From the NCBI RefSeq assembly GCF_000725285.1, contig NZ_CP007161.1, forward strand, positions 434,001 to 498,000: a stretch of DNA of 64,000 bases. Reading direction: 5' to 3'. The position numbers and the translations under genes were made by a program. Below are positions 53,283 through 61,743 of this stretch, piece after piece (the first letter of the stretch is position 1; each line of letters begins with the position of its first letter). The notes below the pieces were generated by a model. That model made no database searches, was not told where the DNA came from, and saw only the letters and a list, made by a program, of their open reading frames with translations. This DNA comes from Virgibacillus sp. SK37 (lineage in GTDB: Bacteria > Bacillota > Bacilli > Bacillales > Amphibacillaceae).

Positions 53283-53671
53283 CTTAACTAATGACCTCCT
53301 TTTAAATTGTCAAACGTAAAAACTAAGTAGTGGTGGGGAGCCTTTTATCCTAGGTATAAATCACCCCAATTGGTGCAAAAAAATAGTATGGTAGAGTTGG
53401 GGGCGATGCTTAAAAGCATTATATTTCAATGTTATAGGTATTGCGTATTTGGTTCAATCTCTATATTTTTAGATAATTCATAATTAAACTTCAAATTATT
53501 GATTTAAATGAATATAATGGAAGTATATAGATATATGCTCTACTATCATCATTTAAGCTTCTGTATACTCGTTATTTGCTTGGTACATAAAAATGAATGA
53601 AAAGTAAATAGACAAAACAATATAAAAAAAGTACCATGAAGATAGTAAATATAAAGCTTGGAGGGGATGGC
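53283..53671. other. Divergent intergenic region ehuB / panE
   Basis: AT-rich, about 390 nt. It must carry the ehuB promoter, possibly osmotically controlled, but I could not settle on one; TTGCAC on the minus strand (53373-53368) is one weak candidate -35. No gene recognised. Confidence 0.35.
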
Positions 53672-54592
53672 GTGAGATTAGTTATACTGGGAGCTGGAGC
53701 GTTAGGAGCTTATTTTGGGTCGCGTTTTCAAGAAGCGGGTGCAGATGTTACATTTTTAGTAAGAGAAAAAAGAGCAGAGCAGCTTAAAGAAGAAGGTTTA
53801 AAGATTCATAGTAAACAAGGGGATTATGAAGTTAATCATTTTAAAGTTGAGATAGCACCTGAAAATATTCCCTCAGCTGACATAGTGGTTGTTGGGGTGA
53901 AAGGATATCATTTAGAAGGTACATTTGAGCAGTTGGATGTATTGGTGAAAAAAGGAGCTTTTATCCTGCCAGTTCTAAATGGAATAGAGCATATTGATGT
54001 TTTGCAGGAGCGATATGGCCATGACCGTGTGTTAGGTGGTCTTGCATTTATTATTGCCACTCTGGATGAGAATGGACATGTTGTTCATTCAAGTAATTTT
54101 CATGATTTGGTTTTCGGAGCTTTAGATCCGAAACAAGAGCAAGTGTGTGAACAACTGGATGATCTTGCAACTAAAGCAAACATGGATGCAAAAAACAGTC
54201 CAGCTATTCTACAAGAGTTATGGAAAAAATATATGTTTATAAATGCCTTTTCCGGAATAACAACAGCAGTTAATTTGCCAATTGGTCCGATTAGAGATCA
54301 AAAGCCCACCTTTCATCTTGCAAAAATGATTTTACATGAAATGAAATTACTAGCAAACAGCTATGGGGCTAAGATTACTGATACGGATGCTGAGAAGGCT
54401 ATAAATAATCTGCTTCATCTCGATAAAGAAGCAACCTCCTCCATGCATCAAGATCGCCGAAAGGGATTGACTCTCGAGGTGGAGCATTTACATGGTGGAG
54501 CTCTTCGTTTAGCTGAGAAACAAGAGCTATCCCTTCCATATATAGAGGCAATCTACGGAACAATTAAACCATATGAACACCCAGCAGAATAA
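53672..54592 (+). CDS. panE: 2-dehydropantoate 2-reductase
   Basis: 306-aa NADPH enzyme forming pantoate for coenzyme A. GAGALGAYFG Rossmann motif at about residues 7-16, catalytic Lys in LWKKYMFINAFSGITT (about 180), and EVEHLHGG near 270 are characteristic. ATG 53636 lacks a ribosome-binding site; GTG 53672 follows GGAGGGG. Members of this family occasionally reduce other 2-keto acids. Confidence 0.85.
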   Translation: MRLVILGAGALGAYFGSRFQEAGADVTFLVREKRAEQLKEEGLKIHSKQGDYEVNHFKVEIAPENIPSADIVVVGVKGYHLEGTFEQLDVLVKKGAFILPVLNGIEHIDVLQERYGHDRVLGGLAFIIATLDENGHVVHSSNFHDLVFGALDPKQEQVCEQLDDLATKANMDAKNSPAILQELWKKYMFINAFSGITTAVNLPIGPIRDQKPTFHLAKMILHEMKLLANSYGAKITDTDAEKAINNLLHLDKEATSSMHQDRRKGLTLEVEHLHGGALRLAEKQELSLPYIEAIYGTIKPYEHPAE

Positions 54593-54613
54593 ATAGAGAG
54601 GAACTTTAAAGAC

Positions 54614-54772
54614 ATGTCGACAACAACGATTGTAAGCATCGTTTCCATTCTGGTAGTAGCCATCGTGTTAGTTTTATCGCTTGTTACGATATCAAAAGGA
54701 TATGGTTATAAGCATTCCATCGATCCACATCCAGATGAAGAGAAAGAGAAAGAAGGAGGCCACAAAGAGTGA
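54614..54772 (+). CDS. ytzI: YtzI-like small membrane protein
   Basis: 52-aa protein. One transmembrane helix (about residues 6-26, SIVSILVVAIVLVLSLVTI), then KGYGYKHSIDPHP and an acidic/His tail, the layout of B. subtilis YtzI. GAGAGGAA precedes the ATG; the stop overlaps the next GTG start (GTGA), indicating coupling. Function unknown. Confidence 0.8.
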   Translation: MSTTTIVSIVSILVVAIVLVLSLVTISKGYGYKHSIDPHPDEEKEKEGGHKE

Positions 54773-55749
54773 AGTTTTCTATCATTGGCACAAGCTGGAT
54801 TACCGAATTATTTATAAAAGCGACTGAGCAGACAGGGTTGGCTACATTGCATTCTGTTTACTCTAGAACAGAAAACGCAGCAAAAGAATTTGCGCAGAAA
54901 CACGGCGCAATGCACTGGTTTACTGAGATGGCTGATATGTTAGCTGATAATGAAACAAATTTTGTTTATGTGGCTTCTCCTAATAGCTTTCATTTTGAAC
55001 ATACAATGAAATGCCTGGAGAATGGGAAACATGTATTTTGTGAGAAGCCCCTTGTATTTACGGAAGAACAGTGGGAAAAAGTTAAACATACAGCAGAGGA
55101 GCTCGGTCTCTATGTATTTGAGGGTTATAGACACTTATTTTCCCCAAATTATTACACGCTTAAATCAGGATTGGAGAAGGCGGGCAAAATTCGAAGCGCG
55201 ATGTTTCAATACATTCAATACTCTTCTAAATATGATCGATTTAAAAATGGGGAGGAACCCAATGTATTTGCGAAGGAATTTGCTGGCGGAGCGTTAATGG
55301 ATTTAGGTGTATACCCACTTAGTATGGCGATCGACTTGTTTGGAGAGCCACAAGAAATTCATTACTTTCCAGTTCATTTATCGAATGGTATAGATGGAAG
55401 TGGTACACTCATTTTGGAATACGGAGAATTTAACGTAACTATTCTGTGTTCGAAAATTGCCCAAGCAACAATACCTTCAGAAATTCAAGGTGAAGATGGT
55501 GCGTGGACGATGGACCATATTGCTCCTATCGAAAAGTTAACTTTCTATGACAGGAAGACGAAGCATGCAAACGAACTTGCAGGAGAGCAAGAAGAAGTAG
55601 ACATGGTTTACGAACTGAAAGCTTTTGTATATATGATTCAACAAAAAGATAAAGCTGCTTATGAATCATGGATGGAACGGAGCAGGCAGGTTGCCAAATG
55701 GACGGAAATTGCTAGAAAGAAGCAAGGTATCCTCTTTCCAGGAGAATGA
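54769..55749 (+). CDS. Gfo/Idh/MocA-family oxidoreductase
   Basis: 326-aa NAD(P)-dependent dehydrogenase. N-terminal Rossmann motif FSIIGTSWIT (atypical GxSxxx in place of GxGxxG), DFVYVASPNSFHFEH-type segment and CEKP (about residues 91-94, catalytic Lys) are present; GGALMDLGVYPL begins the C-terminal domain. Similar to B. subtilis YulF-type proteins. Substrate unknown. Start GTG overlaps ytzI; GGAGG upstream. Confidence 0.85.
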   Translation: MKFSIIGTSWITELFIKATEQTGLATLHSVYSRTENAAKEFAQKHGAMHWFTEMADMLADNETNFVYVASPNSFHFEHTMKCLENGKHVFCEKPLVFTEEQWEKVKHTAEELGLYVFEGYRHLFSPNYYTLKSGLEKAGKIRSAMFQYIQYSSKYDRFKNGEEPNVFAKEFAGGALMDLGVYPLSMAIDLFGEPQEIHYFPVHLSNGIDGSGTLILEYGEFNVTILCSKIAQATIPSEIQGEDGAWTMDHIAPIEKLTFYDRKTKHANELAGEQEEVDMVYELKAFVYMIQQKDKAAYESWMERSRQVAKWTEIARKKQGILFPGE

Positions 55750-55750
55750 T

Positions 55751-55783
55751 AAAAAAGGTTGCACTGCCATGGCTGTGCAACCT
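55751..55783. terminator. Terminator between convergent genes
   Basis: AGGTTGCAC and GTGCAACCT arms with an inner GCCATGGC palindrome. Six T residues follow on the minus strand, so it mainly terminates the cwlK-like gene. Confidence 0.75.
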
Positions 55784-55819
55784 CCTTAATTGCTTAGGAC
55801 ACTATAAATTTTACCTGGT

Positions 55820-56392
55820 TTAATCTTCTTGCTGGTTCTCTTCCACTTTTGGACGAAGCCCCTCTTGCAACTGTGCTATACTCAGGCCGAATGTCATCTG
55901 TAAGTGAGGGTAATCCTTAAATCCGCTCCAATCCCCACCCCATTCAAATCCAAGATCTTTTGCAAGCTCTGCTACTTCTACCCAATCAGACTTTCCATTT
56001 CCGTTGCCATCATAGTTCATATCCCATCTAATTTCACCTTTTTTGTTACGGAGAGCATAATCTACAGCCAATCCATAATTGTGATATGACTCTCCAGCTT
56101 TGGCATGTGTAACAATATTACCTTCTTTTGAGCGTCCTTGTTTATAAAGCTGGTTCTGCTCCTCTTTAGATCGCACTCCTGCTGTAATGACAATATCAAT
56201 ATTCTTCTCTTTTGATTGCTCTATTAGTTTACTTAGCTGTTTATCTACTGTTGGATGAAGGGATTCAGGGTTAGGAGCATCTTCTCCAATATTTGTATAA
56301 TTTTCTTCCTTTACGTTATATAAAATAAATACGATGACTATAAATAAAATAATTATTGACCATGTCACCAATATACGAAGCAAACTTCTCAT
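55820..56392 (-). CDS. M15 peptidoglycan L-Ala-D-Glu endopeptidase, CwlK-like
   Basis: 190 aa with an N-terminal signal-anchor helix (about residues 5-26). Peptidase domain: TAGVRSKEEQNQLYKQGR, zinc motif ESYHNYGLAVDYAL (His, Asp, about 105-113) and YPHLQM with the third ligand. Closest in layout to B. subtilis CwlK and phage M15 endolysins, which cut L-Ala-D-Glu. Cell-wall turnover is its likely role. Confidence 0.85.
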   Translation of the reverse strand: MRSLLRILVTWSIIILFIVIVFILYNVKEENYTNIGEDAPNPESLHPTVDKQLSKLIEQSKEKNIDIVITAGVRSKEEQNQLYKQGRSKEGNIVTHAKAGESYHNYGLAVDYALRNKKGEIRWDMNYDGNGNGKSDWVEVAELAKDLGFEWGGDWSGFKDYPHLQMTFGLSIAQLQEGLRPKVEENQQED

Positions 56393-56501
56393 GCATAAGG
56401 TACTCCTCTTGTTGTTTAATATAATCTTATTCTAACAAATTTTCATCGCATATTCTTATGGAAAGTTAATTACGATATAATAGGTGGAAAGGGGTGTTGT
56501 G

Positions 56502-57119
56502 ATGTATATTCTTATAGCTGGGTTCATTGGCTATTTCTTTGGGTGTGTACATGGCTCACAGATAGTCAGTAAACTAAAAAAAATAGATATTAAGAATTCC
56601 GGTGTGAAGAATTCTGGTGCTTCAAATACAACCATTTTACTTGGTTGGAAGTATGGGGCCCTTGTTGCAATTATTGATATTTTTAAAGCTACATTAGCTA
56701 TTTTACTTATGCTGTTTATACTCAGTGAATATGGTGTTATAGGGGAAAAGCAGACATTTTTGATTTACCTTACTGCCTTGTTTATTGTAGTGGGCCATAA
56801 TTATCCAGTAACAATGAAGTTTAGTGGGGGAAAGGGTACTGCATCAGTTGTCGGTGTATTGTTAGCGATCGATTGGAAAATCGCTCTCATAGGTATTGGA
56901 ATCTTACTTATTTTCACCTTTGCTACAGACTACCTGGTCATAGGGGTTTTATTTATGTATCTATCTTTTTTAACTACAACTTTTATTTTCTTTGGCATAG
57001 AACCTACGATGATTGTTATTCTCTTAACTCTTTTAAGTATTATGAAACATATGGAAAACTATAAACGTATAATAAGAAAAGAAGAAACCAAACTATCAAG
57101 TATGTTTGGGAAAAAGTAA
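56502..57119 (+). CDS. PlsY-like glycerol-3-phosphate acyltransferase
   Basis: 205-aa membrane protein with five to six helices. Family motifs are recognisable but altered: KIDIKNSGVKNSGASN replaces the usual DIRxxGSGNxGATN, while VGHNYPVTMKFSGGKGTAS keeps the second motif. Standard PlsY uses acyl-phosphate to acylate glycerol-3-phosphate. The changed phosphate-loop suggests a paralogue, possibly with different substrate. GTG at 56484 is possible; AAAGGGGTG favours ATG 56502. Confidence 0.8.
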   Translation: MYILIAGFIGYFFGCVHGSQIVSKLKKIDIKNSGVKNSGASNTTILLGWKYGALVAIIDIFKATLAILLMLFILSEYGVIGEKQTFLIYLTALFIVVGHNYPVTMKFSGGKGTASVVGVLLAIDWKIALIGIGILLIFTFATDYLVIGVLFMYLSFLTTTFIFFGIEPTMIVILLTLLSIMKHMENYKRIIRKEETKLSSMFGKK

Positions 57120-57122
57120 CTT

Positions 57123-57620
57123 TTGGGGGTAGGGACACTGGACATTATCATTTGGGTTTTAATAGTATTATTATTTATTCTAAGTTTTATAGGGATTGTT
57201 TTTCCAATCATCCCGTCTGTGCTGGTTCTCTGGGGAGGTTTTTTATTATACCAGTTCTTTCTTAATTCGGAGCAGTTAAATACAGCTTTCTGGATTGGGA
57301 TGGGAATTTTTACGGTTGTATTGGTTTTGGCGGATATTATTGCCAACAGCTATTTTGTGAAGCGTTTCGGTGGTAGTAAATGGGGAGAACGAGGAGCAGC
57401 AGTTGCTGTCATTTTTGGTTCTTTTATTATACCTCCTTTTGGAATTATCATTTTGCCCTTTTTAGTCGTATTTTTTATTGAAATATTGCAAAGTAAAACA
57501 GTCGGTGAAGCGATTCGTGCGTCTATTGGTTCTCTTCTGGGATTTTTGGGAGGAGCTCTAGCCAAAATCGTTATTCAAATGATTATGATAATCTGGTTTT
57601 TTATCGTAGTATTGTTGTAA
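57123..57620 (+). CDS. DUF456 (YqgC-like) membrane protein
   Basis: 165 aa, four to five hydrophobic helices with SFIGIVFPIIPSVLVLWGGFLLY and GSFIIPPFGIIILPFLVVFFIE, typical of DUF456. Function unknown. The start is unusual: TTG 57123 has no clear ribosome-binding site, whereas CTG 57138 follows GGGGGTAGGG and fits the family N-terminus. Four nucleotides after the plsY-like gene. Confidence 0.75.
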   Translation: MGVGTLDIIIWVLIVLLFILSFIGIVFPIIPSVLVLWGGFLLYQFFLNSEQLNTAFWIGMGIFTVVLVLADIIANSYFVKRFGGSKWGERGAAVAVIFGSFIIPPFGIIILPFLVVFFIEILQSKTVGEAIRASIGSLLGFLGGALAKIVIQMIMIIWFFIVVLL

Positions 57621-57649
57621 CTAGTAATATATAGAAAGGATTTTACATA

Positions 57650-58480
57650 ATGAATTATCCAGCGCGAGTGCTAACGATTGCTGGATCAGCTGCAGGAGGA
57701 AGTGCAGGGATTCAAGCAGATTTAAAAACATTTCAGGAATTAGATGTCTATGGAATGAGTGTCATAACAGCTATTGTAGGCAAACATCCGGAAACGAACA
57801 AAAATGTTCACCCACAGACAATTGAAGCAATTGAAGCTCAATTTGCTACGGCTATGTATCAAGTTGGAGCAGATGGACTAAAGACAGGCATGCTATTTTC
57901 CAAATCGGTGATTGAAAAAACAGTGGAATTAATAAATAAATCCCGAATTGAAAATGTTATCGTCGATCCTGTTATGGTAGGGAAGCTGGACTCCAAATTA
58001 TTGGAAGATGATGCAATTGATGCATTAAAAGAAAAGCTAATTCCAATGGCAACAATTATTACACCAAATATACCGGAAGCTTCTATTTTACTTAACGACA
58101 GAGAGATAGCTACAGTAGAAGATTTAAAGCAGGCTGCCATCGATTTACATGCATTAGGCTCTAAATATGTGTTAGTTAAAGGAGGAAGACTTTCTGGTCC
58201 GGCAGTAGATGTCCTGTATGATGGTGAAGAGCTGATCGTGTATGAGGCACCCCGAATTGATACGGTGAATACCAGCGGTGCAGGTTGTACGTACTCTGCT
58301 GCTATTGCTGCACATATGGCCAAGGGAAAGCAAATATCAGAGGCAGTACAATTGGCAAAAAGCTTTGTGACTACAGCGATTGAACACGGTTTTTCGTATA
58401 CAGAGCTTGTAGGGCCAACTTATCATGCTGCTGAAAGGAAATACAAGCAAGCACATCAAATTAAAGTAACTTATGTTTGA
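57650..58480 (+). CDS. pdxK: Pyridoxal kinase / HMP kinase family, PdxK-like
   Basis: 276-aa ribokinase-fold enzyme. LTIAGSAAGGSAGIQADLKTFQE at the N-terminus, IVDPVMVG, ITPNIPEA and anion-hole NTSGAGCTYSAA. The CT in the final motif is characteristic of the B. subtilis ThiD-like pyridoxine kinase PdxK, distinguishing it from thiamine ThiD. Phosphorylates B6 vitamers. AGAAAGGA precedes the ATG. Confidence 0.85.
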   Translation: MNYPARVLTIAGSAAGGSAGIQADLKTFQELDVYGMSVITAIVGKHPETNKNVHPQTIEAIEAQFATAMYQVGADGLKTGMLFSKSVIEKTVELINKSRIENVIVDPVMVGKLDSKLLEDDAIDALKEKLIPMATIITPNIPEASILLNDREIATVEDLKQAAIDLHALGSKYVLVKGGRLSGPAVDVLYDGEELIVYEAPRIDTVNTSGAGCTYSAAIAAHMAKGKQISEAVQLAKSFVTTAIEHGFSYTELVGPTYHAAERKYKQAHQIKVTYV

Positions 58481-58573
58481 GTTACGAAATAAATAGGCAA
58501 AGTAAATAAATTTATAGGTGATATGCACCTACTCTATAAAGCAAAAATAAGAATAGACCGGGAGGAAGTCGAA

Positions 58574-59125
58574 ATGGGGAAGCGAGCTTTAATAAATGTG
58601 GATTATACGGCGGATTTTGTGGCGGATGACGGAAAGCTAACTTGTGGATTGCCTGGCCAGACAATTGAGGATACAGTAGTTGCTTTAACTAAACAATTTA
58701 TTGAGAAAGATGAATATGTAGTATTCGCAATAGATGCACATGTTGAAGGAGATGTTTTGCACCCGGAAGCAAAACTTTTTCCACCACATAATATTATCGG
58801 CACCCCCGGTCGAAATCTTTACGGGTCGCTAGCCGAGGTATTTGAAACCAATAAAGATAAAAATAATATCTATTATTTTGATAAAACCAGGTATAGTGCT
58901 TTTGCTGGAACGAATCTCGAAATCAAATTAAGAGAAAGAGGTATTGAGGAAGTTCATCTTGTCGGTGTGTGCACAGACATTTGTATCCTTCATACTGCTA
59001 TAGATGCGTATAATAAAGGTTTTCAGATTGTTATCCATAAAGATGCAGTAGCAAGCTTTAATCAAGCTGGGCATGAATGGGCCCTTAGCCATTTTGAAAA
59101 CACGCTCGGTGCGCAAATACGTTAA
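58574..59125 (+). CDS. pncA: Nicotinamidase
   Basis: 183-aa isochorismatase-fold enzyme turning nicotinamide into nicotinate in NAD salvage. ALINVDYTADFVADDGKL holds the catalytic Asp (about residue 9), and LVGVCTDICILHTA the Cys nucleophile (about 134). Matches B. subtilis PncA in length. The upstream ATG 58523 lacks a ribosome-binding site; GGGAGGAAG precedes ATG 58574. Confidence 0.92.
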   Translation: MGKRALINVDYTADFVADDGKLTCGLPGQTIEDTVVALTKQFIEKDEYVVFAIDAHVEGDVLHPEAKLFPPHNIIGTPGRNLYGSLAEVFETNKDKNNIYYFDKTRYSAFAGTNLEIKLRERGIEEVHLVGVCTDICILHTAIDAYNKGFQIVIHKDAVASFNQAGHEWALSHFENTLGAQIR

Positions 59126-59138
59126 AGGAGGGTGGAAA

Positions 59139-59672
59139 GTGACTACAATATTCAGCTCCTATACATTTGATCAGTATGCTGTACGAAAGGCAACAATAGA
59201 GGATGCTAAAGAAGTATTTCACATTTTACGAAATGCAGCCAAATGGCTGAATGAGAAGGAGATAAATCAATGGGAGCATCTACAGAATGATGTGGAAGTT
59301 AACGAAATTATGGAAGACATTGTGGAGGATATCACTTATATAGTAGAAAATAAGAATACTGAAATAGTAGCCGTATTCAATTTTTCCCCCGAGCAAAATC
59401 CATGGGATATAGAAATGTGGGGAAAAAGAGAGGACAATGCCTTTTATTTGCACCGTTTTGCAGTACATCAAGAGCATCATCATAAGCAAATTGGTAAACG
59501 AACGCTTGAATGGATGATTGATGCATATCAAGTGAATAATAGCTGTATACGTTTAGATTGTATTGGGAATAACCCTGTTTTAAATAAATTCTATCATCGT
59601 GCAGGATTTCAGTTTATGGGACATGTGGGAGAAGCGGGGGATCAGTTCTCTCTTTATGAAAAAGCCTTTTAA
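59139..59672 (+). CDS. GNAT-family N-acetyltransferase
   Basis: 177 aa. YAVRKATIEDAKEVFHILRNAAKWL start, YLHRFAVHQEHHHKQIGKRTLEWM (acetyl-CoA loop with H-x-x-x-Q-x-G-x) and LDCIGNNPVLNKFYHRAGFQ are the standard GNAT motifs. Substrate unknown. GTG start with AAAGGAGGGT upstream; only 13 nt past pncA, so probably cotranscribed. An ORF beginning at 59073 inside pncA is rejected. Confidence 0.85.
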   Translation: MTTIFSSYTFDQYAVRKATIEDAKEVFHILRNAAKWLNEKEINQWEHLQNDVEVNEIMEDIVEDITYIVENKNTEIVAVFNFSPEQNPWDIEMWGKREDNAFYLHRFAVHQEHHHKQIGKRTLEWMIDAYQVNNSCIRLDCIGNNPVLNKFYHRAGFQFMGHVGEAGDQFSLYEKAF

Positions 59673-59756
59673 GGAGGGTGCTTGACTTTCCATGTACATA
59701 GCTTTATATTTAGAAATATATATGAAACGTAGAAGAGGATTAGTATAATTTATTGT

Positions 59757-59955
59757 CTTTTCAAGAGAGGAAATGGCTGCTGGAAATTTCTAAAGACATA
59801 AGTAGGAACCTGCCTCCGAGTTCGCCATCGTTAAAGCCTTGTTGCTGTAAGGTGTGCGCGGTCTTTGACCGTTATCAATTCAAGTGTACAGGATATCCTG
59901 TAAACAAGGGTGGTACCACCAGACCTCGGTCCCTTTTCGGATGGAGGATTTTTTG
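59757..59955 (+). promoter_or_regulatory. Proline T-box leader of proS
   Basis: Contains AGAGAGG near the stem I base, a specifier context GGAA-CCU-GC (CCU at 59809-59811, a proline codon), the core AAGGGUGGUACCACC (59906-59920) and a terminator. The UGGU bulge matches the ACCA end of tRNA-Pro. A TATAAT at 59744-59749 is the likely -10; the -35 is unclear. Uncharged tRNA-Pro should induce proS. Confidence 0.9.
59924..59954 (+). terminator. Regulatory terminator of the proS T-box
   Basis: CCTCGGTCC and GGATGGAGG pair with one mismatch around CTTTTC, followed by ATTTTTTG. Confidence 0.82.
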
Positions 59956-60004
59956 TGTTCATATTTATAATTAAATAATAATTTTATATAAAGAGGTGTT
60001 CAGC

Positions 60005-61444
60005 TTGGGTAAAAAAAATAAGCAGTTTGTTGAAAAAGTGACAGCAATGGAAGAAGATTTCGCCCAATGGTATACAGATGTAGTGAAACAAGCGGAATTG
60101 GTGGAGTATGGCCAAGTTCGTGGAACGATGATTATTAAACCATATGGTTATGCAATTTGGGAAAATATTAAGGATGAATTGGATAAGAAGTTTAAAGAGA
60201 CAGGTCATTCTAATGTGGCTTTTCCACTATTTATTCCGGAGGGTCTATTACAAAAGGAAAAAGATCATGTTGAAGGATTTGCACCTGAAGTTGCTTGGGT
60301 AACACATGGGGGAGAAGAGGAACTGGCAGAAAGAATTGCTGTACGTCCAACCTCAGAAGTTCTATTCTGTGATTATTATTCAAATAATATTCATTCCTAT
60401 CGTGACCTGCCGAAATTGTATAATCAATGGGGAAATGTAGTACGTTGGGAAAAAACAACTCGTCCATTCCTTCGTTCGTCTGAATTTCATTGGCAGGAAG
60501 GTCATACAGCCCATGCTACTGACCAAGATGCTGCAGAAGAAACAGATAGAATGCTTGGTGTTTATGCTGACCTTGTAGAAAAGTACTTGGCGATTCCTGT
60601 GTTGAAGGGGCGTAAAACAGATAAGGAAAAATTTGCAGGCGCAAAATATACCTTAACAATCGAAAGCATGATGCATGATGGTAAAGCATTACAATCTGGT
60701 ACATCTCATCACTTCGGTTCGGGGTTTGCGGAAGCATTTGATATCACGTATCTTGATGAAAATGGAAAAAGTCAATATGTACATCAAACTTCATGGGGGC
60801 TTTCTACCCGTATAATGGGCGCATTAATTATGGTGCATGGTGATAACCGTGGTTTAGTTATTCCTCCAAGAATAGCACCAGTCCAGGCCATGATTGTACC
60901 AATAGCCCAACATAAAGAAGGTGTATTGGATAAAGCATACGATCTACGTGATCAACTGAAGGATTTGGTACGTGTAGATATAGATGCAAGTGATAAAACT
61001 CCTGGATGGAAGTTCAATGAAACAGAAATGAAGGGATTCCCTGTCCGTATTGAAATGGGACCAAAAGATATTGAAAAGAACCAAGTAGTACTTGTACGTA
61101 GGGATACAGGAGAAAAAGAATTCGTTGTATTAGCTGAATTACAGAACCGCCTACCTGTATTGCTAGACGAAATTCAGCAAAACTTATTTGATAAAGCAAA
61201 AGCACATCGAGAAGAGAAAACCTCTGTTGCAAAAAACATGGCTGAGTTCAAAGTAGCATTGGAAGAAAATCCAGGCTTTATTAAAGCGATGTGGTGTGGT
61301 GACACAGCATGTGAGGAAAAGATAAAAGAAGAAACAACCGCTACTTCCCGTTGTATCCCATTCGAACAGGAGAATGTTTCAGATACGTGTGTATGTTGTG
61401 GTAAAGAAGCAAAAGAATTAGTATATTGGGCAAAAGCATACTAA
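60005..61444 (+). CDS. proS: Prolyl-tRNA synthetase, archaeal/eukaryotic type
   Basis: 479-aa class II synthetase without the bacterial editing insertion. Class II motif 2 is [15 protein letters not shown] ... [25 protein letters not shown]; motif 3 is near [14 protein letters not shown]. The C-terminal extension has a zinc site (CGD..CEE ... CVCCG) and ends in Y, a hallmark of the archaeal-type ProRS. Start TTG at 60005 follows AGAGGTG. Bacilli that own this form usually also have a bacterial-type ProRS as main enzyme; that is not visible here. Confidence 0.93.
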   Translation: MGKKNKQFVEKVTAMEEDFAQWYTDVVKQAELVEYGQVRGTMIIKPYGYAIWENIKDELDKKFKETGHSNVAFPLFIPEGLLQKEKDHVEGFAPEVAWVTHGGEEELAERIAVRPTSEVLFCDYYSNNIHSYRDLPKLYNQWGNVVRWEKTTRPFLRSSEFHWQEGHTAHATDQDAAEETDRMLGVYADLVEKYLAIPVLKGRKTDKEKFAGAKYTLTIESMMHDGKALQSGTSHHFGSGFAEAFDITYLDENGKSQYVHQTSWGLSTRIMGALIMVHGDNRGLVIPPRIAPVQAMIVPIAQHKEGVLDKAYDLRDQLKDLVRVDIDASDKTPGWKFNETEMKGFPVRIEMGPKDIEKNQVVLVRRDTGEKEFVVLAELQNRLPVLLDEIQQNLFDKAKAHREEKTSVAKNMAEFKVALEENPGFIKAMWCGDTACEEKIKEETTATSRCIPFEQENVSDTCVCCGKEAKELVYWAKAY

Positions 61445-61466
61445 TACGTATAGCGAAAATGCAAAA

Positions 61467-61497
61467 AACAAGCACATAAAACGTGCTTGTTTTTTTG
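61467..61497 (+). terminator. Terminator after proS
   Basis: AAACAAGCAC and GTGCTTGTTT arms, then TTTTT. Confidence 0.9.
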
Positions 61498-61554
61498 TGC
61501 ACATAAATAAAGTCAGTGCCCTTAAATGATAACAAATTAATTTTTGCTTATTTA

Positions 61555-61630
61555 CACAGTTGGAGGAAACTGCGACCTAACTAAGAATATAGAGACTGCG
61601 TAAATCACCGCTACGGGGAAATATTCCTCT
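61555..61630 (-). repeat. Family A repeat, inverted 3'-end fragment
   Basis: GTTGGAGGAAACTGCGACC ... ATAGAGACTGCGTAAATCACCG is the reverse complement of 5520-5585 with very few changes. Higher identity here than between the two long copies suggests recent spread or correction. Confidence 0.85.
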
Positions 61631-61743
61631 TTATTCTATAAATATTTTTCCATACAGCTTATAAAAAAACTATTGCATAAATATAATATCCATGGTATAA
61701 ATATACATATCCATTAATAATTATACATATTGGAGGATTCATC

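Noticed and set aside
52852-53319. 155-codon frame opposite ehuB
   Set aside because: Antisense shadow of a clearly coding gene; Ser/Pro-rich composition typical of reverse-strand frames.
61680-61740. ArgR/AhrC-like AT-rich box before the M20 gene
   Set aside because: TGCATAAATATAAT-like words occur, but the region is almost all A/T and the match to the ARG box is too weak.
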